A DNA stretch of 64,000 bases, taken from the NCBI GenBank assembly GCA_007922195.1, contig ML682038.1, forward strand, positions 3,418,772 to 3,482,771, read 5' to 3'. Positions within the stretch are counted from its first letter, which is position 1, and each line of letters opens with the position of its first letter. The stretch is from Podocnemis expansa. Taxonomy: Eukaryota > Chordata > Testudines > Podocnemididae. The translations under genes were made by a program, and so were the position numbers. Below, piece after piece: positions 11,753 to 23,802 of the stretch. The notes under the pieces were generated by a model. That model was not told the origin of the DNA. It ran no database searches and worked only from the letters and a program-made list of their open reading frames with translations.

Positions 11753-12404
11753 ATCTGCCATCTTCAGAGATGGCTGACAAGCCCATTATCCCATCCAACA
11801 ACTCATTAGTTCTCCAGACTTCTCCTCCAACAAGGGACTTGCAGGGGTGCATGGCTGCACATTCTTCTGACTGGTTGAGAGAAAGGGACCTAGAGGACAG
11901 ACAGTACTCTCTCATCAAATGGTGGAAAAAAAACCCTCTCCTTCTCAGCACAAACCTGAGCTACTTTCAGCCTCCAAGTGTAGATGAATATTTGCCACCG
12001 GTATTTGGGCATTTACTCTGGTGCCAAGGAATTATAGGCTGCTTCTGTAACCATCCTTCTGTCCCACTTCAGCTGAGCAAAATTAGGAGTCCCTGAGCTC
12101 CACCTCAGACTATTAACCAAGGCTTCCTCAACTGCTGAACCAGCAAACGGATCTTCAGCACAGCCAAGCAGTGCATCAGACAGAGAGATCTGATTTAGTA
12201 GAGTTAAGAACCTCACTAGACTAACATTGAAACTACTACACTGTTGTAAAATCAGCCTTGCCTACCAGTTCAGAATGTAAAAAGCAATAGCATAATTTAA
12301 ATGGCTGTAATAAAAATAACACCAACACCACTTGGCACTTACATTATTGCTTCTCATCCATAGATCTAACATGACTTTACAAACAAAATTAGTTCCTTTA
12401 CCTC

Positions 12405-12545
12405 TCATCACTGATAGGAGAACCTGAGATACTGGGGGGATACAAGTGACTTGTCCAAAGTCACACAGGAAATAAATTGCAGAGTAGAGAACTGCACAGT
12501 TTTCCCCAGAGAATCAGTATTCTAACCATTGGATAATACTGCCTC
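12405..12545 (-). mobile_element. MIR-type SINE
   Basis: The + strand shows the reverse of a MIR consensus: AGTGACTTGTCCAAAGTCACACAGG, here quoted only in outline, then a segment ending CTAACCATTGGATAATACTGCC that corresponds to the tRNA-related head. The core CAAGTGACTTGTCC with TCACACAGGA is diagnostic of MIR-class repeats across amniotes. The copy is old and truncated. Confidence 0.7.
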
Positions 12546-12624
12546 TGCTTTCATAAAATAGGAAACCTTTAAAAAGCAAATGGCGTATAATAGTGCTTAG
12601 GACATAAGCTAACTTCTTGGGACA

Positions 12625-12740
12625 CATCTACACTAAAATGTAAGCCAAAGGTTAGTTGGACTTGAGACAGCTGACCCTGAGTTTGAGAACCCGGGGCTTG
12701 AGCATCTACACTGATATTAACCCCAGGTTAAGAAATTTTT
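12625..12740. mobile_element. fragment of ACATCTACAC-ended miniature element
   Basis: CACATCTACACTAAAATG is followed about 80 bases later by GCATCTACACTGATATTAA, i.e. two same-direction copies of a terminal-type motif around ACCCGGGGCTTGAG. The right terminus is not identifiable, so this is a partial or rearranged copy. Confidence 0.4.
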
Positions 12741-13654
12741 AAGCTCAGGGGAGGGAGAGAGGGGATTCCATTGAAATAATCTGTCAAAAATTTATACGGA
12801 CTTCCGAAATGCTTCAGTCAACCTGAAAATGCATTTTTCCAGCAAAAAAAGTAGTTTTGTCCAAAAAAGGTTTCCCAGCTCTAGTATGGTAGCTATATTC
12901 CTATTCTCTTTCTGGCTTTTGCAGCAACCTAGGTAGAAGCTAAAAGACAGAGTTTAGAGAATGCCTGTCAGCAAGAAAACTTTACTAGGTTTTCAGGCAA
13001 GGGGCATTCTCACTGGTCAGAGTTTCTTTGGTATTTCTTGCACTTTCCTCTGAAAATGTCATCACTGGTCATTATTACAAGGCATGGGAGTAGATGGACC
13101 ACAGGTCTGATCTGGCATGCTCCTTTGTACTATCACATAAAATAACCTGAGGCACAGCATAATAATTATGCTATACATGGCACTATTTTTAATGAAGAAC
13201 ATGCACACCAGTTCAATTATTAATCCACTCTCTAGTGGGCTTAATTAAAATTCATCCTAAAGGTAGGAATAAAATGGATGCAATACCATTGGGTATATAA
13301 AAAACATTCAATTTTTAATATGGGAGACATCTCCATAATGCAGCAATATCTTATATTTGATGTCACACACATGCTTACTTCTAGCAGACCTTCTTTCTTC
13401 CTACCCGAACCATATGCAATCAGCTCAAATTTATAAATGTGTCATTGTTGCGCTTAGATGAAGCAAACCACCTAATGAAGATTATTTTGATGTTATATCT
13501 CCATAAATAAAGTGTTGTGATTCTGGGTGGCAGAAGATTTTATTGACCTATGACTTCTTTAGGTTTGGTTTACATGTCATTATGAATTATTTTCTGAAAG
13601 AAAGGTTTATTCGCTTTAGTTGATCACCATTAAAACATATTGATTTGCAAGTAA

Positions 13655-14147
13655 ATCATAGAATATTAGGACTGGAAGGGTCCTCATAAAAAGTCATCTA
13701 GTTCAATTCCCTGCTAAAAGCAGAACTATTCCCACTAAATCATCACAACCAGAGTTTTATCCAACCAGGTCTTAATACTTTCCAAAGATGGAGATTCCAC
13801 CACCTCCCTAGGCAACCCATTCCAATGCTTCACCACCCACCTAGTGAGAAAGTTTTTCCTAATATCCAACCTAGACTTCACCAGCTGTAGCTTGAAACCA
13901 TTGCTCCTTGTTCTGTGCTCTGTCACCACCAAGAATACCCTAGCTCCCACCCCTTTGGCTCACCCTTTCAAGCAGTTGAAGGTAGTTATCAAATCCCCCT
14001 TTAGTCTTCTCTTCTGCAGACTAAATAAGCCGGGTTCCTTCTGTCTTTCCTCACAAGTCATGTGCCTCAACCCCCCTGATCATTTTCATTGCCCTCCACT
14101 GGAGTCTTTCTAATTTTTCCACATCTTTTCCATAGTGGGGGGTCCAC
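13655..14147 (-). mobile_element. CR1 LINE 3' end
   Basis: Reverse CR1 3' terminus (AATCATAGAATATTAGG, then CATCTAGTTCAATTCCCTGC) followed by the C-terminal coding end on the minus strand. The frame 13950-13735 reads [28 protein letters not shown], matching the end of the RT ORF at 25056-26237. It stops at GTGGGG near 14145, so the copy is strongly 5'-truncated. Confidence 0.88.
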
Positions 14148-14545
14148 TAATCTTCCCTTTACATTAAATTTTGTACTTTTGTTTGCTAATCAGGATGATA
14201 TAGTGTATCTATACATATTTATTTAAGCCATGATATAGCTTAACACACTTTTTTCAGGGTCTCAGTATTTTTACTGTTTTTTAATGTTAGGCAACAGTGA
14301 ATGATGTATTTCTTATTAACTAGATGCTTTTTCATTTGTTTCCTCCTGATTTGTGGGAAGGTCCTGGACAATGACTTGGGATCTTAGGGGTTGCAGTGAT
14401 AAAAAAACAAAAATAATACTAATAATAAACTTTAAAAGGCTTTTTGTGTATTTTGAATTTCAAGTTTCATGCAGATATTATTGTTAGTAGTAGTTAAATA
14501 AACTTACCTCAAATGCGCTAGGTACATTTGATTGGTCTTGCATCA

Positions 14546-14824
14546 GGACTTGTCTACATGAACCCTCAGTTCAAGGTGAGTTCATGTATGAAGCATCCTG
14601 CAGTAACCTGCTTTGGACAAACTGTCTGATTGGACCCTCCTGACATGCATTAATATAGTTCATTAAAATAGTCTTCTTTGTATCAGACCTAATCAAAGAA
14701 CATTAACTAACTGTTGATGAGCATCAGAAGCATCCATCCAGACCATTAGTCCATGGCATGCTGGAGAGAGAGGCACATTCACATGTCAGCTTGCTGCAAA
14801 CTAAATGTTCATGTAGACAAGCCC
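14546..14824. mobile_element. miniature inverted-repeat transposon, 17-base termini
   Basis: GGACTTGTCTACATGAA at the left and TTCATGTAGACAAGCCC at the right are inverted repeats agreeing at 16 of 17 bases. Length is 279 bases with no coding potential. The superfamily is uncertain; immediate flanks CA and TAA do not give a clear duplication. Confidence 0.75.
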
Positions 14825-15483
14825 TAAGCATATCAAAACATGTCTTGCATTTAAAAGCAACTGATTTATTAAACAAAGGAAACTATCCGTAAACAGCTGT
14901 TACTTGTTACTACATCCTTAAAGACTTAAGTACAAGCTGATCTTATAGATTGGAAGAAGAAAACATGCTTTTCTGCTTTTTCAACTCCCAGGTGGTTTCT
15001 TAGCTCTGAAAGAACTATAGTCATTGAACTAAACTGAACATGAAGCAAATATTAGAAATATTGAATAATTTGAGATGAAAAACTTTTCCCTCTGCACTTA
15101 CAAAAGGCAGTCACTTCCCCAACCTCTAGTTCTAGGCGCTTAGACAGTGATTTCCATGAGTTTGGTGGTCTGACTTTTTTTTAAATTTCAGCAGCAATCA
15201 TGTACTGCTTTATATTATTTTTTAAAATTCAATTTTAATTATATCAATAGATTATAGTAAGTTTAGGTCTTTAACATAGGTTATCATAATTTCAAACTAA
15301 TTGTTAAATAGATTTATTTTTAAGACATTTAAGGTAAAAAAAACTGTTTTAAATTTAAAAATCCTTTTTAAAAAAATTTAAGAAATCATTGATATTTTTT
15401 GCCGTACCATATACCAATGCATAGAAATGTGGACTGTGTTTCCCTTAAGCTGGCCTTGGGGTGGAAATAGAATGGTTTAGCAT

Positions 15484-15603
15484 CGGGGTTCTCCAACTGT
15501 GTGTTGGGATCCCCCAGGGGTCACAAGCAACTTAGAGTGTGGGATCACACAAATTCATTTATCATTTTAGGGGGCTGTGGTATCACAGTTTGAGAACTGC
15601 TGA
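15484..15603. mobile_element. short hAT-like element with perfect 8-base duplication
   Basis: A 120-base element begins CGGGGTTCTCCAACTGTG and ends CACAGTTTGAGAACTGCTGA. Its ends form an imperfect inverted repeat around GTTCTCAAACTGTG. TTTAGCAT flanks it on both sides (15476-15483 and 15604-15611), a perfect 8-base target duplication typical of hAT. No transposase. Confidence 0.78.
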
Positions 15604-16849
15604 TTTAGCATGTTTGTTTACTGGAAATGGATAGACCCTTTCCTTGCCCCCACCCCTTTTTTCATAGCTGATCCAGTAAATATAGCCTTTTGTAAGCATG
15701 ATATAACTTTCAGTCAGTTTTCTTGTATAAAGACCTTTATCAAAAACATATTTCCTCTTTGTAAACAATTTTCTTTCTCACTTGACTCAAAAGATTCAAA
15801 CAGAACCCAACATTTTGTTGGCAAAGGTTTTCCCTGGTTTCTCTTGCACGTCCAGAATGAATACTCTCTACAGTCAAGAGAAAAATTATAGTAGACAACA
15901 ATTGAATATTTGAAGTATGTGAAGGATAATCACATACTGATGCTTGGTAACTACTGGGGGTAATTCCCAATTCTCTGCGTAAGCAGATAAGACTTTGTTT
16001 GTTGCAAGTAATAGTTTTTGTTCTCCTGGGAACCTCTCTCTGGAAATCCTGTGATCTGTATTGAATTACTTTCACTAAGAGCCTGAATCAAACTTTATGC
16101 TTCTTCTAAAAACAGAAGAGTTTATGGCTTACATGGTGTGTTTTACAAGAATGGAATGTAATTGTATTTTTATTTCAACTTGTCTCGGTTTCCACCTGAT
16201 TTGGCACAGTATAACAATATGATGAAAGCAACAGTAGCTCAGTGTATATAGCCAGCCACTTCAGCCAGCCACAGCAGAAGGCACCAAAGCAGAGACTGCG
16301 GCACTAGATGGAGGAAGTAAAATGGGTGGGGTTCAAGAAGAGCCCCGCCAAGCCAGCCCCACACACAGCCCCCTACTGGACCACTACTCTGATTGCCACT
16401 TTGAGAGCACTAGGACCTTGGTAGTCTCTCCCCCCGCTTTGGGGGCACTAGGTGATCCCCCCCCCCCCAATCTGGCCTTGGAAATTAAACAATAGAAAGG
16501 AACCACACCAGAGACTCAAGCAGGAAGCAGAAGCAGCCAAAGACAAGTCAGAGAACTGTCTACTACTTTGACTCCACTCTCTATGCCCTGTGCTGATTGA
16601 CTGTTTGCTCCATCATTGACTTCCTCCTTCTGTCTCACTCTCTTCACCTTAGCTTCACTCTACACTTGTCCCCTGCACTGTCCTCCTTACTGACCCTCCT
16701 TCTGTCTCTTTCCATACAGCTGAACCACTCTTCAGTAAGCACCCTTCCTCCCTCTCTCCTTGCCTCCTACAAAGAAAACCATGGAAATAATATGCTTTAT
16801 CCTATTATCACACTCCCTTTTGCTGGTGTGCTATAGCTCTTTTCTATGT

Positions 16850-16975
16850 CCCAGCTATTTCAGTCATAAACTTTTCAGGCCAGGACCCAGTACAGTACTT
16901 TGTGTTTATACAGTGCCTAGCACATGAGGCCTCATTCTTGTTTAGCTCTAAATCACTGCCATAATAAGCATGATT
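16850..16975 (+). mobile_element. MIR3/L2-type 3' tail relic
   Basis: CAGGCCAGGACCCAGTACAG, then TACAGTGCCTAGCACATGAG and CACTGCCATAATAA, follow the order of the ancient L2/MIR 3' tail found throughout amniotes. The copy is heavily diverged. Confidence 0.5.
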
Positions 16976-17433
16976 AATCAGAGTTATTACAACCTGATGT
17001 TCCAGATTTAAAAAAATATATAGTTAGCTCTTGTAAACAGAAATAAAAACAAGTATAGCAACAGGGGTACAGTGAAATAAAGAACATTCTTCCTTTTCTG
17101 GGTGAAATCCTGCCCCACTGATCACAATGAGTCAGAATTTCATCCCCAATATTTAATTAGTTACATGTCCCATAATTTATAATATATATTAATTCTGAAC
17201 AGAACAATTCTGATGACTTGGAATATACTTTCAATCACTTCTGCTGTCCTGTGGACACAATTAAATCATAGCAATTTCTAGGGTATTTGAAACACCACTA
17301 TTGTAGAATGTCCCAAAATGGCAATTGTTAAGATCTTCATAGTAATTCTTTTTTCTAGATGGAAAGTTGGAGGGGCAGAGTTGCTTTGTTTTCCATTTCT
17401 TTATTCCTCATAAATAATCTGCTTTTTAAAACC

Positions 17434-17453
17434 AAAAAAAAAAAAAAAAAAAA
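17434..17453 (+). repeat. poly-A run
   Basis: Twenty A in a row, with no obvious retroposon body immediately before it. Confidence 0.9.
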
Positions 17454-17924
17454 CACCAAGCCCCCACCAAACAAGAAATTCTGTACCCAGATATGGGAGG
17501 TGAAGTTAACTGGGAAATAAGCGATTGGCAATTGTAGCCAGCTTTTCAAAAGCCCTAACCTCCCATTGCAATCCTTAAAATCAAATTTTCAAAAAACAGA
17601 ACACCCAAAGTGCTGGGCACTTCTGAAAATATAGCCCTCTAACATGTCTAAGTGCTGATGCTAACCCATGTGAAGAAAGCATTCACACAGGGATCTCAAA
17701 GAAGTCCTTGGCAGAATGTTTGAGGAACACATGTAGAATTTCCCTCACTAGTACTGAAATTCACATGGAGTTACACCTCAAGTATCACAGATTTTATGAC
17801 AGGTACAATAGCTGTTGAATTCACAAATGTACACTAACATTTGGGAGTTCATACCATGCTCTCAGTCTGGAAAACACCACTAAATCATTAAATCTGACTT
17901 TTTGCATGTTAAAGGCCTCTAAAC

Positions 17925-18265
17925 CCCATAGTTACCCATGCATTGAGCCCAATAACCTGAATAAGGCAGAAACGCCACAGGCAGCATATACGAAGGGCTG
18001 AGGAACACCAGTGGCCAAGGCCTCTGCAGCAGCAAGCAACTGATTTGGTGAGATACACCCAGGTGATCCAAGCGAGTGACCTGATCCCCATGCTTCAGAA
18101 GAAGGCAAAAATCCAAACAAAACCCAATATGTCTGTCTATCTGACCTGGGGAAAATTTTCTTTCTAACCCTGAAAATGCATCATGATTACCCTGAGTACG
18201 TGAGGCAGACCCACCAGCCAAGCATCCAAGAAAGAGAATTCTCTGGTGATGGGTTTGACCCACTC
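17925..18265 (-). mobile_element. CR1-like 3' UTR fragment
   Basis: Contains GACCTGGGGAAAATTTTC, CCTGAAAATGCATCATGATTA, and CCACCAGCCAAGCATCCAAG, the same ordered blocks as at 1040-1165. The shared layout identifies a dispersed 3' UTR family related to CR1 in minus orientation. Three overlapping minus-strand open frames over it are by-products. Confidence 0.5.
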
Positions 18266-18431
18266 ATCAAGGGCACACAGTTACTGACTTGAATCTTTTA
18301 GTGATGCAGGAGGTGAGTTATTGATTGGTGATAACACTAAGATTGCTCCAAGCAGGCAGCATTAGCAGGGGAGCAATCAATTGTGCCTCTCTAGCATGCC
18401 TAAAGACACTTGCAGTAGCATTGTTCTAGCT

Positions 18432-18612
18432 CAGTGGTTCTCAGCCTTTTGCAGGTTGTAACATGCTTGGTGGCGTGTCACAACCCTACAGGACACACCA
18501 GCTCACCCCCTTCCCCTGGCCAAATCCAACCACCTCCCCAGCTCTCCCTGACACACTTACCACTGTGTGGCAACACAGTAACGTGTCCCTACACAGTGGT
18601 TGACAACCACAG
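18432..18612. mobile_element. hAT-like miniature element, sister of 9657-9834
   Basis: Starts CAGTGGTTCTCAGCC and ends GTGGTTGACAACCACAG. Its flanks TTCTAGCT (18424-18431) and TTCTAGTG (18613-18620) agree at 6 of 8. The interior, including GTGTGGCAACACAGTAACGT, matches the copy near 9.7 kb. Non-autonomous. Confidence 0.68.
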
Positions 18613-19139
18613 TTCTAGTGGACAGGGCCTCTTCTTCCACCCATCCCCAACATACTTCCAAGACAGTCTGCCCACACTCCTACAGCATTCACATTCTAAA
18701 TTTCTCTGTAATCTTAGTTTATCATTTTCTTGTTTTTTCTGGGACAGAGGACTGTGACTGAGTTTTAGGGAGGGGGAGGGGATTTGGAGACAGAGAAAAG
18801 CTTAATGAGCAAGTAGAGAGAGGATTTTGCTAAAGTGGAATGTGGAGGATAAAGTGAACACCAGCACTCAGCTTCAAAACTTAATTTCCTTAGTAAAATA
18901 ACTAATAAAATAAAGGACAGCCAGGATGACTCAAAAGCTAGTGCCTCAAAAATGACAGAGGCGGCAGCAGCCACCTATTTACATAAATAAGCCAAAGAGT
19001 GGGAATACAGAAGAGGCTGTATTCAGTTCTGGTCCTGGTGGCTTCAATTATTTTCTAGTCTCTCCTGGTCTTGAGCTTCCTTTCTACTGATCACATCAGC
19101 AGACATTAGTCACCAGAGTCTAACAACAAACACAGACAC

Positions 19140-20360
19140 CCACTCATCAAAGCTTCTGGAGATAAGACATCCATGACACAAACAGATGATTCTCTGGGGT
19201 TAGATGGAGTTTAAAGCGAGGGATCATTGTATGGTGCTGTGCACTAGTTTTCCTGCTCAGGTATGGAATGGGTTGACAGCCCAGTGAAGAGGGTGGCCAG
19301 TGGGAGCAGGAGGCTACACAGGCAATCAGGGGCTGGACTACAGGCTGCAGTCCCAGCTCTTGGCCATCTTCCCCGGTGAGTGGGGTAGATGGAGGCTGTT
19401 GGGCTGGCTGCAGGAGGCAGGGCCCAGGATAGTTCCATGCAGACTGCCAGGACTGACTGGAGCACAAACCCTGAGGAAAGAGAGAAAAGTACCTATGGGG
19501 GACATGGCTGTGGCCCAGGGGGCCTGCTGAACAGGAATGGAGGTTGAGATGGTGCTCATGGTTGGTGTATAGGGTCCCTGGGCTGAGGCATGGAGAAGTG
19601 GGCAAACCCAAGTCGCTACCCACCTCCCCTAGATCATCAGTGGGTGGAGAGACCACCAGTGGGTGGAGAGACCACCAGTGGGTGGAGACAGGAATAGTGG
19701 TGGCCACTGATTCTAAGTGAGCCAGCTGAGACCAGACTCTGCCCGGGAAGAGGGGAACTGAGATGGTACTCAGCTGGAAGCCTGAGAGCTAGCAGCAGCG
19801 ACAGAGTGCAGACCACTGGACACAGTCCTCCTTGAGCTATTCTCCAAGACCACCACCATGAGGTGCCTGTCTGGTGGGTCACATGCTAGTGACTGTCTAG
19901 AGATGGGAAGGAGGGAATCAAAAGTCACTAGGGGAAATAAGAATTTGGGGAGCTCCAGTGAACAGAAGGGAGATGTTTGGGCGGGTGGGAGGTCACAGAG
20001 AGAATGACTAGGTCAGAGAAGTCCAAAAATCTGACCACCAGATGGATGTGTGTTTGCAACCCCATCCTCTTAGGGTGGTGGGTGAGTGGGGTGACCACCC
20101 CAGACCCTGCAGTTTTGTGGGCTCTGCACTGACCCTCACAGTGCTGTCTTCAGTGGCAAGCTGAGGTCAAGGGGCAGGTTGGGAGTGTGGACCCCAGCCT
20201 CTGAGCCAGCCTGCCCCACCAGTGCAGCCAGCCCAGGGGTGGGGGGAAGTCCCAGCCTCTAAGCCACCCATCCCTACCCCCCAGGGTGGCGGGACCAAGG
20301 TCCCCACAAGCCGATTTGCCCTGGGCCCTGCCCTCTCAGGGATGGCTCTGTGTGTGTGCA
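19140..20360. other. GC-rich block of unknown origin
   Basis: Base composition changes to G/C-rich with several CCTGCAG and GGGTGGG strings. A 186-codon minus-strand frame (19707-19147) and several overlapping frames exist, but their residues are dominated by Pro, Ser and Leu as expected from GC-rich noncoding DNA. It contains the 19-base tandem repeat. It may be an old repeat I do not recognise. Confidence 0.4.
19633..19688 (+). repeat. 19-base tandem repeat, about 3 copies
   Basis: The unit ACCACCAGTGGGTGGAGAG occurs three times in a row, the first with two substitutions. Each unit holds the small palindrome CCACCAGTGGGTGG. Confidence 0.85.
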
Positions 20361-22319
20361 TGAATGACTAAGGTGAGTGGTAATGCAGAGGGATGTGGCA
20401 TGGGGTCTCTGGACAGTGTTATTCAGTGCAAAGCAGAAGAATTCTGCATGTGAGAACAAAAGAGGTCAGCCTGGCATCTTGCAAGCATGCATACTTTCAA
20501 GCCACTCTCTCAGTCAGTTATATGATACTCTATTATTGGCTGCTGAATATTCCCTTGGCAGTCAGACATCACTGCTGACTCTGTCTTATGGACTTCCACT
20601 GATATCAGTCTTTCAAGCTGACATCAGTTCAGTGTTCAATATTATTTCCATTTAAATGCAAGATTATTTCATCTTCCCAAACATGAGCCAAAGCGTAGGC
20701 AGCACTGAAAATATACTTGCTTGATATTGCAGTTGTTTCCCCAGAGCCTGAGCTCAAAAACTGAACAAGAAGTGATATTCTTCAGCAGTATGTGCTATTC
20801 TTTATGCCTTTAGCTATTATGTAGATACCATGGTGATGGATTCTTTAGAACAGCCTGGCAATTCTATGCAATACCTATCAAATTAGAGCACTCCCTCTTT
20901 ATAAGGATATATCTAGAGAAGCTTTCAATATGTGAGCAATAAAGAGCAGTCTGTGATGGATCTGAAATGTGATTGTGCTCTGAAAAGAGACTGGGAAAAA
21001 TAGCATCTTGACGTTCCATATTTATCCACCCCATATGACTTTCACATCAAATTTGCTCAGTTTAAATGATAAAGCAATAGTTGCCCTATCAAACACACTA
21101 CAGGTGCAAACATTTTCTACTTCATACATCAACAATAGTGTTTGTGGAGTTAGAGCTAAGATACATAAGCAAGTTTAACATAGGAGGCTTTAGATGTATA
21201 GGGCTAGATTCATCCATGATGTAATTCCAATAACCTCACTGGAAATGCATCAGGAAGGAATGTAACTCATAAGAGTTGATTCAAAGCTCAGTGAAGTTGC
21301 TGGGAAGGCCTCCAGTTCACTGTAATTGAATGTGATTTAGGGCCATTGAGACAGGTTTGTGCAGAACCAAATTGTCATGTATATAAACATTTTTCCAACC
21401 CTAAACTCATGTGGACTTGGGTTCACAGCTGGGGCTCCAGTTTATGTTCACAACAGCCTAGAGATAGCAGAGGAGCTCATAAAGAGAAGAACACTGTAAA
21501 TTTGACTACTGTTCTCATTCTTCAGTCCCAGAGAAGTGTTTTATATAGGTTCTGTTAGTGGCAGAGAAAATATTGTCCATAACTTACTTCGTGTGTAAAA
21601 TTTGTTGAGTCTCTGGTTTCAAACTTTTCTTCAGTTATGTTGTTCATGAATGTACATGAACCTGAACTGAAACCTGGAATCAGAACTCATTCAGTATGAT
21701 GGAGTTTCACTTAGCTTTGTGCAAAAAATATAAATTGGCACAAATTCAAATGCCACCAAGGCTGGAATGAAACTCCTACATCAGTTAATCCTCAGAATCA
21801 TAGCTAGAGTTTTGTGCCTCTGTCTCTGTGATTTGGTTGAAAGCGTTTGTCATCTTGTTTACATCACCTCACAAATACACGTTGATTTATAACTAGCTGT
21901 AGCAAGATACAGACACATGCTCTTTAGCTGGCCATATTTTGTTTACACAGCAATGAGGAATAAAGTTCTTAAATGCTTGCTCAGAGAATACTGGCTGAAA
22001 CCCTACTCCATTGAATTGAATGGCAAAATTCTCAGTGACTTCAATGTAGTCAGGATTTCATCCACAGATTTCTATTGATCAATCTAAAGGATCATCTTCC
22101 CTATGGTATGGGGGAAGCAACATTAATCAATATGAGTAACAGAGAAATTTAAACATAATTAACAACAGGTCAGAGAATGTAACCTGATCCTGATCAGCCA
22201 TGATGTTGCCTGGGGCAGAATGTTACAGAAAAAGAGCTTGGTAGCATAACGAACCATACACAAGTTATGGAGTATTCTTGGTATGATTCATGTTGAACCT
22301 GGTATAAATGCTCATAGGA

Positions 22320-22322
<3 letters not shown>
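20361..22322. other. intron sequence with no recognised feature
   Basis: AT-rich intronic DNA. A short foldback of the type CAATGG..CCATTG (near 21995-22070) resembles common sauropsid low-copy palindromic relics but has no clear ends. Confidence 0.5.

Positions 22323-22363
<41 letters not shown>
22323..22363 (+). repeat. (GA)n microsatellite
   Basis: About 20 uninterrupted GA dinucleotides. The apparent polySer-Leu and Arg-Glu open frames here are artefacts of the repeat. Confidence 0.95.
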
Positions 22364-22367
<4 letters not shown>

Positions 22368-23802
22368 GTAAGAAGAATACCATTTAACATTTGGAAACAG
22401 TACCTGACTCCAAAACATCTTAATAGCAACTGTATTTTATTGATATTACAATTGTTGGTCCTCTCTCCTTTAGATTTTATGGGTGATTTGATTATTTCTA
22501 TGATATATAATATTTTTAGGTTTGTATGATGGAATAGATGGCATTCATATTGTAGTGTATGTATGTCCTGTTTTAAGAGTTGGGAAAGGGGATATATAAA
22601 GCTATAAAAACTGTTCACAAGAAACATGAATTATGGAGAACAGTGATGTGACTGGAGGAAAAAGGCATTGTTTAGTGCTATGCATATGATGAACAGGTAT
22701 CTTGCTATCATGACTACATCAACTGAAACTAGACATATGTCCCACATTCAATACAATCATGCGAACTATTCCTGCTTCCTCTTCCTGATTTGCCCCATCT
22801 TCTGCTACTCACCTGTCTGCCTTGTCTATGCAGAGAGTGGGATCCTACTGTCACTGCTTCTCAGGGTGGAGCAAGAAAGGAGGGGCCCATCTGCCAAAAC
22901 CAGTGTATGTGGGAAGGGGCCAAAGCAAGTGTGCAAGGTCATACAGTCAGACCATGGAGTACCCTGTAGTAGTTTGCTTCAGATAGTTTACATGGCTGGA
23001 TTAAGGCAATCAAGGTAATAGTATCAGGTCATCATGAAACTGGTGCTTTCCAATTGGTCTTGAAAACACTTCTGGAGAAGATAACAACACAGATGGTGAC
23101 CTGAATTTTCCCACCAAATGATTGTAGAGATGGAGAAGAATGGGGATGGTGTAGTTATACAGAATGACACTTTCCTTCTTCTGGACCATAAATGTGCTGG
23201 GGGTCAGTCTTTTGAATTTCTTTTTAAAGACTCGCTACACTGAGAAACTACTTGCATTTAAACATGCATGGTCATCAAAAAGTTTTCCAGGTCAGATATT
23301 CCCAGTGCTAAACCTTAACTTTTGCAATGGTGCTCATTCTACACTAGTATTTTGTGGACAAGTACCACTTTTGATTCTGAAGTGCTATATCTAAACTCTT
23401 ACCAAACTTCTGGAAATGTTCCTACTAGAAATAACCTTGACCCACAAGAAAACTGGCCAAGGAACAATATAAACAGAACTATTTTAAAAGATTAGATACT
23501 CTTCTGTGCCAGCTATCAGTTTTAATAATGGGTAATTGGTCAATTAAGCTGATGGCCATACTCAGAATGGATATGCACAGGGTATTGTGAAATATTCTAG
23601 CACTTAACAAGTAATGCAACTTTTCTAATGACTCATTAGATTCCAACAAATTACTGCTACTAAAGAAATCTTGCATTGCAGTGTTTTGGTGCAATGCAGT
23701 TTGTACATAATAAAGATTTTGCTGGGTCTGAATTCATTGATATCTTTTGCTTACTGCTGTCATTTTTATATTCACAACATGAAGTTGTTAAAATAAATTT
23801 TT
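22364..23802. other. intron sequence with no recognised feature
   Basis: Ordinary intronic DNA with several short frames and no supportable feature. Confidence 0.5.

Noticed and set aside
19147..19707. 186-codon minus-strand open frame
   Set aside because: Lies in a GC-rich block where several frames are open at once, has Pro/Ser/Leu-rich composition and contains the 19-base tandem repeat; no family resemblance.
22194..22627. Frames with polySer-Leu or Arg-Glu runs
   Set aside because: Artefacts of the (GA)n microsatellite.
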